Assembly (NCBI GenBank): GCA_945224895.1
Contig: CALYNW010000032.1
Span: 1-8,217, forward strand
Reading direction: 5' to 3'
From: an uncultured Clostridia bacterium
GTDB taxonomy: Bacteria > Bacillota > Clostridia > Oscillospirales > Acutalibacteraceae
Length of the DNA stretch: 8,217 bases
Each line of letters begins with the position of its first letter. Positions within the stretch are counted from its first letter, which is position 1. Below the pieces are notes generated by a model that was not told the DNA's origin, ran no database searches, and saw only the letters and a list, made by a program, of their open reading frames with translations. This document shows positions 1 to 4,794 of this stretch, piece after piece. The translations under genes were made by a program, and so were the position numbers.

Positions 1-84
1 TTTACACCGCATACTATGGGCAGTTAAGAGAATACCCTGTATTCCGCCTCGTGTAGCGAGACTTATAAAGGAGATTGAAAGACT
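1..84 (+). promoter_or_regulatory. Leader of the rplU-prp-rpmA mRNA (5' end cut by window), possible L21 leader element
   Basis: The 84 bases before rplU hold no reading frame. They can form short stems: GGG at 18-20 with CCC at 35-37, and CTCG at 48-51 with CGAG at 57-60 around a five-base loop. A clear Shine-Dalgarno AAAGGAG lies at 67-73, 11 bases before the rplU start. Firmicutes rplU mRNAs often carry a conserved structured L21 leader, thought to mediate autoregulation by the ribosomal protein. Position and stems fit that class, but the assignment is from context, not from a covariance match. The promoter is not visible, so the leader probably begins upstream of the window. Confidence 0.5.
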
Positions 85-393
85 ATGTACGCTGTTATCG
101 TAACAGGCGGTAAGCAGTATAAGGTTGCAGAGGGCGACGTTCTTTACATCGAAAAGCTTGACGCTCAGGCTGATGAAAAGGTTACCTTTGACAATGTTCT
201 TGCAGTAGGAGCTGACGACAGCTTCAAGGCAGGCAAGGATTGTGCAAGCGCTACTGTTGACGCAAAGGTTCTTAAGAACGGCAAGGGCAAGAAAATTACT
301 GTTTTCACCTACAAGCCTAAGAAGGACGAGAAACGCAAGAAGGGTCACCGTCAGCCATACACAAAGGTTGAGATTACCAAGATTAATGCGTAA
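85..393 (+). CDS. rplU: 50S ribosomal protein L21
   Basis: L21 is a small beta-barrel protein of the large ribosomal subunit that binds 23S rRNA. The 102-residue product has the family's usual length and hallmarks: the N-terminal [14 protein letters not shown] with the conserved GGKQYKV, and a basic C-terminal stretch [13 protein letters not shown] (about residues 85-97). The start follows a strong AAAGGAG site at 67-73. The stop codon overlaps the ATG of the next gene by one base (TAATG), so translation of the two is probably coupled. It is the first gene of the unit rplU-prp-rpmA, the standard Firmicutes arrangement that makes L21, L27 and the L27-processing protease together. No anomalies were seen. 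Confidence 0.98.
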   Translation: MYAVIVTGGKQYKVAEGDVLYIEKLDAQADEKVTFDNVLAVGADDSFKAGKDCASATVDAKVLKNGKGKKITVFTYKPKKDEKRKKGHRQPYTKVEITKINA

Positions 394-716
394 TGATTAA
401 GATTGAATTTTACAGCGGTATTAACGGTCTGTGCGGCTTTGAGGCGCAGGGGCACTCAATGAGTGCGGAAAACGGCGAGGACATTATATGTGCCTTTGTT
501 TCAAGTGCCTGTCTTATGGCTGCCAACACCGTTACGGAAATTATCGGGCTTGACGCCGACGCTCAGTCGGAGGATGGATATTTAAAGCTGATGATTTTGG
601 AAAATGCCGCACCGGCTCAGGATATTCTAAAGGGGCTTCGCCTTCATCTTACGGAGCTTGAAAGGGATTATCCTCAAAACATAAAAGTGATACATCGGAG
701 GTGTAACAATGCTTAA
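393..716 (+). CDS. prp: Ribosomal-processing cysteine protease Prp (YsxB/DUF464 family)
   Basis: Prp removes the short N-terminal extension of ribosomal protein L27, a step known to be essential in Staphylococcus aureus. The 107-residue product has the usual family length. The expected catalytic pair is visible: His21 in the GHS motif and Cys33 in [10 protein letters not shown], the invariant H-x11-C spacing. The gene sits between rplU and rpmA, its normal position, and the downstream L27 carries the matching cleavage sequence, so enzyme and substrate are encoded side by side. The ATG overlaps the rplU stop by one base and no good Shine-Dalgarno precedes it, which suggests translation by coupling to rplU and a low yield suited to an enzyme. 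Its 3' end overlaps rpmA by eight bases. Confidence 0.95.
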   Translation: MIKIEFYSGINGLCGFEAQGHSMSAENGEDIICAFVSSACLMAANTVTEIIGLDADAQSEDGYLKLMILENAAPAQDILKGLRLHLTELERDYPQNIKVIHRRCNNA

Positions 717-993
717 GTTAGATTTACAGCTTTTCGCTCATAAGAAAGGTATGGGTTCTACAAAGAACGGCCGTGACTCAGAATCAAAGCGTCTCGGCGC
801 TAAGAGAGCTGACGGTCAGTTTGTTCTCGCAGGCAACATTCTCTATCGCCAGAGAGGAACTCATATTCATCCGGGTAACAACGTAGGTATCGGCAAGGAC
901 GACACTCTCTTTGCTCTTATCGACGGTACTGTTAAGTTTGAAAAAATGGGTAAGGACAGAAAAAAGGTTTCTGTTTATCCTGTTGAGCAGTAA
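709..993 (+). CDS. rpmA: 50S ribosomal protein L27, precursor with cleavable N-terminal extension
   Basis: L27 lies near the peptidyl transferase centre, its mature N-terminus reaching toward the A- and P-site tRNAs. The 94-residue product starts with MLKLDLQLF followed by [15 protein letters not shown]. In Firmicutes such an extension is removed by Prp after the LQLF motif, so the predicted mature protein begins at Ala10. The remainder is typical: [22 protein letters not shown] in the middle and [14 protein letters not shown] later. The start ATG lies inside the last codons of prp, and CGGAGGTG at 695-702 provides a strong ribosome binding site, which should lift expression above that of prp. 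A strong terminator follows within 15 bases, so obgE, often the next gene, is not adjacent here. Confidence 0.98.
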   Translation: MLKLDLQLFAHKKGMGSTKNGRDSESKRLGAKRADGQFVLAGNILYRQRGTHIHPGNNVGIGKDDTLFALIDGTVKFEKMGKDRKKVSVYPVEQ

Positions 994-1007
994 TAGCATA
1001 AATAACG

Positions 1008-1035
1008 AAAGGGACTGTTTGTACAGTCCCTTTTT
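1008..1035 (+). terminator. Intrinsic terminator of rplU-prp-rpmA
   Basis: A perfect 11-bp stem pairs AAAGGGACTGT (1008-1018) with ACAGTCCCTTT (1023-1033) around the four-base loop TTGT, and a run of five T closes it (1031-1035). It lies 15 bases after the rpmA stop. A convergent gene ends at 1043; on the minus strand the same stem is followed by TTTCGTTATTT, so it may act in both directions. Confidence 0.93.
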
Positions 1036-1042
1036 AAATTGT

Positions 1043-1489
1043 TTACTTTTTAACTTTATTAAATATTAAGCTTCCTATTGCTGAAATTAAAATAGGAAAC
1101 GGTGCAGCTACAACTAAAAACAACTGACTCACAATGCTTAAATCACCAAACAGATAACTTGAAATAAATATCGGTATAGGCAGAGTGATAATGCTTGCCC
1201 ACACACCCGTATCGTTTCCGTAGCTAAGGACTGCCATAATAATTCCAAGGACAATTAATAACAAAAACGAGATTGTGATTGATATTCTTTTGCTTTTCTT
1301 ATCCTCAATTTTTGACAGAACAAGTCCACCTGCTAATAAGTAAATAAGAAATGCAATTACCGGTATTAGCCTCAATGTGATTTCGAGAATGTCAGCTCTT
1401 ACGGAAATCATAAAAATAATTGACGAAACAATCCCTGCACCCACAATATCAACTAAAGGTAATCCAAGTAATCTAAGTGCCTTCTTCAT
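1043..1489 (-). CDS. Hypothetical multi-pass membrane protein, 148 residues
   Basis: I do not recognise the family. The protein is very hydrophobic, with four or five likely membrane segments at about residues 8-29, 39-59, 68-90, 97-113 and 118-144. A charged loop, SKIEDKKSKR, near 59-68 and a C-terminal NKVKK would be cytoplasmic by the positive-inside rule. No catalytic or ligand-binding motif is visible. The start is well supported: GGGAGG (complement of 1497-1502) lies seven bases before the ATG, and a near-consensus promoter lies just upstream. The gene is a single-gene unit, convergent with rpmA, and looks more AT-rich than its ribosomal neighbours, so it may be an accessory insertion. 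It could be a small transporter-like or sensor-like protein, but the sequence does not decide. Confidence 0.75.
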   Translation of the reverse strand: MKKALRLLGLPLVDIVGAGIVSSIIFMISVRADILEITLRLIPVIAFLIYLLAGGLVLSKIEDKKSKRISITISFLLLIVLGIIMAVLSYGNDTGVWASIITLPIPIFISSYLFGDLSIVSQLFLVVAAPFPILISAIGSLIFNKVKK

Positions 1490-1510
1490 ATCCTTACCTC
1501 CCTCACCATC

Positions 1511-1539
1511 AATATATATTAGACGTTAATTTTTGTCAA
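1511..1539 (-). promoter_or_regulatory. Sigma-A-type promoter of the 148-residue membrane protein gene
   Basis: Read on the minus strand, TTGACA (1539-1534), a 17-base spacer and TATATT (1516-1511) form a near-consensus promoter. The predicted transcript start is near 1504, immediately before the Shine-Dalgarno complement at 1497-1502. The leader would be only about 15 bases, so this gene is probably transcribed alone rather than by read-through from the phosphatase gene. Confidence 0.75.
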
Positions 1540-1587
1540 CGAATGTAATTGATAGTTAATATATTCTTAATTAGTTAAAATATTTTA

Positions 1588-1611
1588 CCCTGTACTTATC
1601 GAAGTACAGGG
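1588..1611 (-). terminator. Hairpin terminator after the histidine phosphatase gene
   Basis: CCCTGTACTT (1588-1597) pairs perfectly over 10 bp with AAGTACAGGG (1602-1611) around the tetraloop ATCG. It lies nine bases past the phosphatase stop and separates that gene from the next minus-strand promoter. The T tract after the stem is poor on the minus strand (TAAAATATTTT) and better on the plus strand (CTTTT), so the direction is uncertain; position favours the minus-strand gene. Confidence 0.65.
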
Positions 1612-1619
1612 CTTTTGGT

Positions 1620-2255
1620 TTATTCTGTTTTCATATCCTTTATTGATGTGGGTGATGTATCTACTACCTCAATTTTATTTGCTCGCATCCAAAGTGACGG
1701 AGTGATACGCAGATAAAAGCCGTAGCCGGGGTCCATTTGCCAATGTGCCATAGGAGCCTCGGGCAGTCCGTAGCAGGAAAGAAGCGTCATCAAAACTCCT
1801 GCGTGACCGACAATGGCAATATTCTGAATACCTGTTTTTATACAGCTGTCAACAACCTTTTCAAAGGCGGCACAAACTCTGTGGATAAATTCGGCATTGC
1901 TTTCACCGTGAGGAGCCTTGGCATTTATATCTCCTCTGAGCCACTCTCTGAAATCCTCATTGTCCTTTAAATCGTCAGCAGTCAGCTCTTCAAATTCGCC
2001 GAAATTATACTCAATAAAATCATCAATAATAATCATATTATTTTCGGGAAACATCAAAGCGGCAGAATCCTTACACCTTTTCAGCGGTGATGAAAATACT
2101 GCGTCAACCTTGGGATAATGCTCCTTTGCCTTGATTTTTTTTATTGCAGATATACTATCTGTAGTAAGAGGCAAATCAGTGTGCCCAATATACTGTGCGT
2201 TTAAGTTTCCTTTTGTAATTCCGTGACGAAAGAAATATAAATTAAAGGTTTTCAT
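1620..2255 (-). CDS. Histidine phosphatase family protein (phosphoglycerate mutase-like)
   Basis: This is a cytosolic phosphatase of the RHG branch, which forms a phosphohistidine intermediate. Numbered from the chosen start, the 211 residues show the signature FFRHG with catalytic His11, Arg60 in SSPLKR, the acid Glu82 in EYNFGEFEE, HGES at 116-119 and the second catalytic His151 in IVGHAG. Spacing and length match CobC/GpmB/PhoE-like members, but the substrate cannot be read from sequence, and no cobalamin genes are nearby to support alpha-ribazole phosphatase. The frame extends upstream to a TTG at 2279, but an AAAGGAG site (complement of 2264-2270) sits eight bases before the ATG at 2255, so that ATG is the likely start. 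The gene is divergent from an XRE regulator, whose operator lies about 60-100 bases upstream. Confidence 0.88.
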   Translation of the reverse strand: MKTFNLYFFRHGITKGNLNAQYIGHTDLPLTTDSISAIKKIKAKEHYPKVDAVFSSPLKRCKDSAALMFPENNMIIIDDFIEYNFGEFEELTADDLKDNEDFREWLRGDINAKAPHGESNAEFIHRVCAAFEKVVDSCIKTGIQNIAIVGHAGVLMTLLSCYGLPEAPMAHWQMDPGYGFYLRITPSLWMRANKIEVVDTSPTSIKDMKTE

Positions 2256-2263
2256 TGAAAAAG

Positions 2264-2270
2264 CTCCTTT
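2264..2270 (-). promoter_or_regulatory. Ribosome binding site deciding the phosphatase start
   Basis: On the minus strand this reads AAAGGAG, eight bases before the ATG at 2255-2253. In the longer frame from the TTG at 2279 this motif would be inside the coding region, and that TTG has no comparable site before it. This favours the shorter, 211-residue product. Confidence 0.85.
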
Positions 2271-2291
2271 TTTAGCCAAATATTACAAAAA

Positions 2292-2320
2292 ATTAACAAT
2301 CCGAAAAAGTGACTTTACAA
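2292..2320 (-). promoter_or_regulatory. Possible promoter of the histidine phosphatase gene
   Basis: On the minus strand TTGTAA (2320-2315), a 17-base spacer and GTTAAT (2297-2292) make a moderate promoter with a predicted start near 2285. The -35 element coincides with the outer part of the left arm of the inverted repeat at 2315-2352, so a protein bound there could affect this gene as well as the divergent regulator. The -10 match is only four of six. Confidence 0.4.
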
Positions 2321-2341
2321 ATAGTAATATGGTGATATAAT
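2314..2341 (+). promoter_or_regulatory. Sigma-A-type promoter of the XRE regulator gene
   Basis: TTTACA (2314-2319), a 16-base spacer and a consensus TATAAT (2336-2341) predict a transcript start near 2348 and a leader of about 23 bases before the ATG at 2371. The -35 hexamer overlaps the left arm of the inverted repeat. The last base of the -10 and the transcript start lie in the right arm, which suits steric repression. Confidence 0.75.
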
Positions 2342-2352
2342 ACTATTTGTAA
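2315..2352. promoter_or_regulatory. Perfect 12-bp inverted repeat, probable operator
   Basis: TTACAAATAGTA (2315-2326) and TACTATTTGTAA (2341-2352) are exact reverse complements separated by 14 bases. The arm centres are 26 bp apart, about two and a half helical turns. The pair brackets the core promoter of the XRE gene and also touches the likely -35 of the divergent phosphatase gene. The simplest reading is an operator for the adjacent regulator, giving negative autoregulation; that the regulator binds here is inference. A transcript spanning both arms could also form a stem, but the start predicted near 2348 excludes most of it. Confidence 0.75.
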
Positions 2353-2370
2353 TAAATCGGAGGAATTTTG

Positions 2371-3021
2371 ATGAGTAATTTAGAAGAAAAGAAAACTGAG
2401 AAGCAGGAAAAGAACGACAAGGTATCGAAATTTGCAACAAAGCTTTCTCAGCTTCGTAAGGAAAGAGGCATAAGCCAGAAAAAAGCGGCAACTGATTTAG
2501 GAATTTCACAAGCACTTTTAAGCCATTATGAAAAAGGTATAAGAGAATGCGGTCTTGATTTTGTTATCCGCTGCGGAGAATATTACGGCGTTACAACCGA
2601 CTATCTTTTAGGTGTCAGCGACAGCAGAAACGGTCTTGATGTTTCAGGTCTCGAAAATGCGGTTGATGACGAGGAAATGAGCGTAAGCACATTAATTCAG
2701 GCAACAAAATATCTGCTTAATTTAATCCCCTCAGGTGCTGACAGCAGAGCTTTGAACTATATTTATAACTATTACATTCTCTGCGTTTACCGAGGAACTA
2801 TCACAATGGCAAAGGCAGGCATACTGCCAAAGGAAATGTTCAAGCTTGATTTTACTTTGGGAAGAGAGCTTGCATCAGCCGCCCTTGCAGTCGAAGACGC
2901 AAAGTTTGTATTTATTGAGGACAAGTCAAGAACAGGCTCCGATTTATCGGAAAAGACTGCGCTTCATACTGTTATCGAAAAAGCGGAGGAACACATTCTC
3001 AACACATTTATTTTAGAATAG
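2371..3021 (+). CDS. XRE-family helix-turn-helix transcriptional regulator
   Basis: The 216-residue product starts with a charged tail (1-19, Lys/Glu-rich) followed by a Cro/C1-type DNA-binding domain at about 21-83. The helix-turn-helix is visible as KERGISQKKAATDLGISQ and ALLSHYEKGIR, and the domain ends in the familiar YYGVTTDYLLGVSD. The C-terminal half (about 95-216) is largely helical, with TLIQATKYLLNLI and YIYNYYILCVYRG, and I do not recognise it; it may serve dimerisation or ligand sensing. A TTG at 2368 directly precedes the ATG at 2371; GGAGG at 2359-2363 is seven bases from the ATG, which is preferred. A perfect inverted repeat over its promoter suggests autorepression. The partner target may be the divergent phosphatase. 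It does not look phage-borne, as no phage genes are nearby. Confidence 0.9.
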   Translation: MSNLEEKKTEKQEKNDKVSKFATKLSQLRKERGISQKKAATDLGISQALLSHYEKGIRECGLDFVIRCGEYYGVTTDYLLGVSDSRNGLDVSGLENAVDDEEMSVSTLIQATKYLLNLIPSGADSRALNYIYNYYILCVYRGTITMAKAGILPKEMFKLDFTLGRELASAALAVEDAKFVFIEDKSRTGSDLSEKTALHTVIEKAEEHILNTFILE

Positions 3022-3071
3022 GGTAACGGTAATAATCAGAACCACGGTTTAGCGTGGCAGATATTGCCCTT
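3020..3071 (+). other. Two-tier stem-loop after the XRE gene
   Basis: AGGGTAA (3020-3026) pairs with TTGCCCT (3065-3071) with one G-U wobble, enclosing a second stem CCACG (3042-3046) / CGTGG (3053-3057) with a six-base loop. The outer stem begins at the stop codon. It has no T tract, so it is not a classical intrinsic terminator, but it is the only structure between this gene and the convergent nucleosidase gene and may protect or end the transcripts. The 70-base gap holds no gene. Confidence 0.35.
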
Positions 3072-3091
3072 ACTCTACGTTAAAATACTCG

Positions 3092-3799
3092 TTAATATAA
3101 GGAATACTGATTTTGTTCTGATTTTATATACTCAATTACAATCGCTGTGGAGATTTCCGCAGCGATTTTTTTAAATGTGGGATAATCCATTTGAGAATTT
3201 TCGTCACCGCCGTCACTTACAGAACGCAAAACCGCAAAGGGTACACCTGCGCAGGCGCATACATGACCTATTGCACCGCCCTCCATTTCACCGCAGATTG
3301 CACCAAATTCGCTTGAAAGCATTTCCTTCAGTGATAAATCGGAAATAAATGTATCTCCGCTGGCAACTGTTCCTCTGTGAATTTTCTCGCCGTAGTTAAT
3401 TGCAGTCCGTGCCAGCCTGTCCGAAAGCACCTTATCTGTTTCAATTTTTATAACATTCAGCCCGTTGATAAAGCCTCTTGGCTCCCCTAACGCTGTTATG
3501 TCAATATCATATTCGCAGACATCTGTTGCAACAACAACATTTTTAATAATAACGTCCTTATTTAAGCTACAGGCAACTCCCACATTTATAAGCCTGTCAA
3601 CGTCAAATTTATCAATCATTGCCTGAGCACATATAGCGGCATTAACCTTTCCCGGTGAGCATTTTGCAACGCAGACGTTTACATTTTCAATAAATCCGCA
3701 GACAAAATCAATTCCAGAAAAAGTTGAAACGGTTTTGTTTTTAACTCTGCTTTTTATGGAATCAACCTCAACATCCATTGCGCCTATAATACCAAGCAT
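3092..3799 (-). CDS. mtnN: 5'-methylthioadenosine/S-adenosylhomocysteine nucleosidase
   Basis: This cytosolic enzyme hydrolyses the glycosidic bond of methylthioadenosine and S-adenosylhomocysteine, releasing adenine, in the methionine salvage and activated methyl cycles. From the chosen start the product has 235 residues, close to the family norm. Visible features: MLGIIGAMDVEV with Glu11 matching catalytic Glu12 of the E. coli enzyme, VASGDTFISD (145-154), the ribose-binding EMEGGAIGHV (171-180, Glu173), and catalytic Asp196 in RSVSDGGDE. The frame runs upstream to an ATG at 3847, but AGGAGG (complement of 3806-3811) is six bases from the ATG at 3799, where family homology also begins. Two glycine-rich segments differ from the usual form: CSPGKVNAA instead of SGIGKVNAA, and NVGVACSL instead of NTGSAGGL. 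It is a single-gene unit with its own promoter. Confidence 0.92.
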   Translation of the reverse strand: MLGIIGAMDVEVDSIKSRVKNKTVSTFSGIDFVCGFIENVNVCVAKCSPGKVNAAICAQAMIDKFDVDRLINVGVACSLNKDVIIKNVVVATDVCEYDIDITALGEPRGFINGLNVIKIETDKVLSDRLARTAINYGEKIHRGTVASGDTFISDLSLKEMLSSEFGAICGEMEGGAIGHVCACAGVPFAVLRSVSDGGDENSQMDYPTFKKIAAEISTAIVIEYIKSEQNQYSLY

Positions 3800-3805
3800 A
3801 AATTT

Positions 3806-3811
3806 CCTCCT
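3806..3811 (-). promoter_or_regulatory. Ribosome binding site deciding the nucleosidase start
   Basis: On the minus strand this is a full AGGAGG, six bases before the ATG at 3799-3797. The longer frame from 3847 would add 16 residues that do not resemble this family, and it would start almost at the predicted transcript start (about 3849), leaving no leader. The ATG at 3799 is therefore preferred. Confidence 0.88.
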
Positions 3812-3855
3812 GTAAAATTGTGCATTAAAATTTTTTCTGCCCAACATATAGTGCT

Positions 3856-3884
3856 ATTATAATATACAAAGTAAGTAATTACAA
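3856..3884 (-). promoter_or_regulatory. Sigma-A-type promoter of the nucleosidase gene
   Basis: On the minus strand TTGTAA (3884-3879), a 17-base spacer and a consensus TATAAT (3861-3856) predict a transcript start near 3849 and a leader of about 50 bases. It is back to back with the rpmH promoter at 3902-3931, with only 17 bases between the two -35 elements. Confidence 0.72.
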
Positions 3885-3901
3885 GATTATAAATTTTTTT
3901 A

Positions 3902-3931
3902 TTGACAAAGGTTGTAAATATAATATATAAT
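3902..3931 (+). promoter_or_regulatory. Strong sigma-A-type promoter of the rpmH-rnpA-yidD-yidC-jag-mnmE cluster
   Basis: A consensus TTGACA (3902-3907) and a consensus TATAAT (3926-3931) are separated by 18 bases. The preceding stretch (about 3885-3901) is A/T-rich and could act as an UP element, as expected for a ribosomal protein promoter. The predicted transcript start is near 3938, about 120 bases before rpmH. A second TTGACA at 3971-3976 is followed, at a poorer 19-base spacing, by TATACC (3996-4001); it could be a weak second promoter. Confidence 0.8.
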
Positions 3932-3949
3932 ACATACCGAATATTGTGG

Positions 3950-3972
3950 AGGCGTATCCCCATACGCCTTTT
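3950..3972 (+). terminator. Terminator-like hairpin in the rpmH leader (possible attenuator)
   Basis: AGGCGTAT (3950-3957) pairs over 8 bp with ATACGCCT (3962-3969) around a CCCC loop, and the stem runs into TTTT (3969-3972). It lies only about 12 bases after the predicted transcript start and before rpmH, with no upstream plus-strand gene to end. It may be an attenuator of the ribosomal operon, a 5' stabilising stem, or a barrier to stray upstream transcription. The T tract is short, so efficiency is uncertain. Confidence 0.5.
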
Positions 3973-3989
3973 GACAATAAATTAACTGC

Positions 3990-4038
3990 CTGCACTATAC
4001 CGTGCAGAGAATATGAAGATTAAGACAAGTTTAGTCTT
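3990..4038 (+). other. Two further stem-loops in the rpmH leader
   Basis: CTGCAC (3990-3995) pairs with GTGCAG (4002-4007) around TATACC, and AAGAC (4022-4026) pairs with GTCTT (4034-4038) around a seven-base loop. Together with the hairpin at 3950-3972 they make a leader of three consecutive stems before the Shine-Dalgarno GGAG at 4046-4049. No known riboswitch or leader class is recognised. The stems are short and could be chance in AT-rich DNA. Confidence 0.35.
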
Positions 4039-4057
4039 TAGAAATGGAGTGAAAAAG

Positions 4058-4192
4058 ATGAAAAGAACTTTCCAGCCTAAAAAGAGACACGCACAGAAGG
4101 TACATGGCTTCAGAAAGAGAATGTCAACAAGAAACGGCAGAAAGGTACTTGCACGCCGCCGTGCTAAGGGAAGAAAGAGACTTTCCTACTAA
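4058..4192 (+). CDS. rpmH: 50S ribosomal protein L34
   Basis: L34 is a tiny, strongly basic protein that fills a pocket of 23S rRNA in the large subunit. The 44-residue product begins [20 protein letters not shown] and ends GRKRLSY, matching the family from end to end, including the [19 protein letters not shown] core. Length is exactly typical (44-46). GGAG at 4046-4049 stands eight bases before the ATG. It is the first gene of the classical rpmH-rnpA-yidD-yidC-jag-mnmE cluster and follows a strong promoter and a structured leader. In most bacteria dnaA lies on the other side of rpmH; here the neighbour is the divergent nucleosidase gene. The gene is easily overlooked because of its small size. 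Confidence 0.98.
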   Translation: MKRTFQPKKRHAQKVHGFRKRMSTRNGRKVLARRRAKGRKRLSY

Positions 4193-4213
4193 TTACTGAT
4201 TGGGTGCGATTAG

Positions 4214-4549
4214 GTGAATAGCAAAACCTTAAAAGAAAATAAGGATTTTCGCCGTCTGTATTACAGAGGCAAAAGTCAGGCTTCCTCCTGCCTTGTAACC
4301 TATGTTCAGAAAAGCAGGGAAAACGAGACAAGATACGGAATTACCACCAGCAAAAGGATAGGCTCGGCAGTTGAGCGAAACAGGTCAAAGCGTGTTATAC
4401 GTGCCGCCTTTTCACAGCTTGAGCCAAGGCTAAACGGCTTTTACGATTTTGTTTTCGTTGCAAGAACAAGGACAAGCAAGGTAAAAATGCAGGACGTACT
4501 TGTTCAAATGGAGGAGCAATTTAAAGCGTTGGGAGTAATAGAGGAATGA
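4214..4549 (+). CDS. rnpA: Ribonuclease P protein component
   Basis: RnpA is the small protein cofactor of the ribozyme RNase P, which cuts the 5' leader from precursor tRNAs. The 111-residue product carries the signature at about 46-64: SKRIGSAVERNRSKRVIRA with the RNR box (56-58), and the N-terminal LKENKDFRRLYYRGK typical of the family (family length about 105-125). The start is a GTG 21 bases after the rpmH stop. Its Shine-Dalgarno is weak, so translation may depend partly on ribosomes leaving rpmH, which would fit the large difference in amounts needed of L34 and RnpA. The stop overlaps the yidD start in ATGA. No alternative in-frame start with a better site was found between rpmH and 4214. 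Confidence 0.97.
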   Translation: MNSKTLKENKDFRRLYYRGKSQASSCLVTYVQKSRENETRYGITTSKRIGSAVERNRSKRVIRAAFSQLEPRLNGFYDFVFVARTRTSKVKMQDVLVQMEEQFKALGVIEE

Positions 4550-4794
4550 GAGCTTTAATAAAAAAAGCTATGATTTTTCTTATCAGGACTTATCAGATGA
4601 CGTTAAGCCCCAGATTTTCCCACGGCAGCTGCCGTTATACTCCCACCTGCTCACAGTATGCAATAGAGGCTATTGAAATTCACGGAATTTTCAAGGGCAG
4701 TCTGTTGGCTGTCAGAAGAATTTTAAGGTGCAACCCCTTTTTTAAGGGCGGTTGGGACCCTGTTCCCCCCAAAAAAACTAAAGAGGACAAATAA
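4546..4794 (+). CDS. yidD: Membrane protein insertion efficiency factor YidD
   Basis: YidD is a small membrane-associated protein that helps insertion of membrane proteins handled by Sec/YidC; its exact mechanism is unsettled. The 82-residue product has the full family pattern: an N-terminal amphipathic stretch ALIKKAMIFLIRTYQMTLSP, then SCRYTPTCSQYAIEAIEIHG with Cys29 and Cys35, and RCNPFFKGGWDPVP with Cys62 and the conserved GGxDPVP. The start overlaps the rnpA stop by four bases (ATGA), and the stop shares one base with the yidC start (TAATG). Translation of the three genes is thus likely coupled, and YidD would be made alongside the insertase it serves. No oddities beyond the usual small size. 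Confidence 0.97.
   Translation: MRALIKKAMIFLIRTYQMTLSPRFSHGSCRYTPTCSQYAIEAIEIHGIFKGSLLAVRRILRCNPFFKGGWDPVPPKKTKEDK

Noticed and set aside
784..999. Minus-strand open frame of 71 codons over rpmA.
   Set aside because: It lies entirely antisense to the well-supported L27 gene, has no plausible ribosome binding site and no family resemblance.
1880..1888. TGTGGATAA, a perfect DnaA-box sequence (reverse complement of TTATCCACA), near an rpmH cluster.
   Set aside because: It is a single copy inside the phosphatase coding region, with no second box, AT-rich unwinding region or dnaA nearby. One 9-mer is not evidence of an origin.
3848..4057. The 210-base gap before rpmH, considered as an insertion-sequence remnant or a small-RNA gene.
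   Set aside because: It is explained by two back-to-back promoters and the rpmH leader. No terminal repeats, target duplication or transposase fragment is visible.
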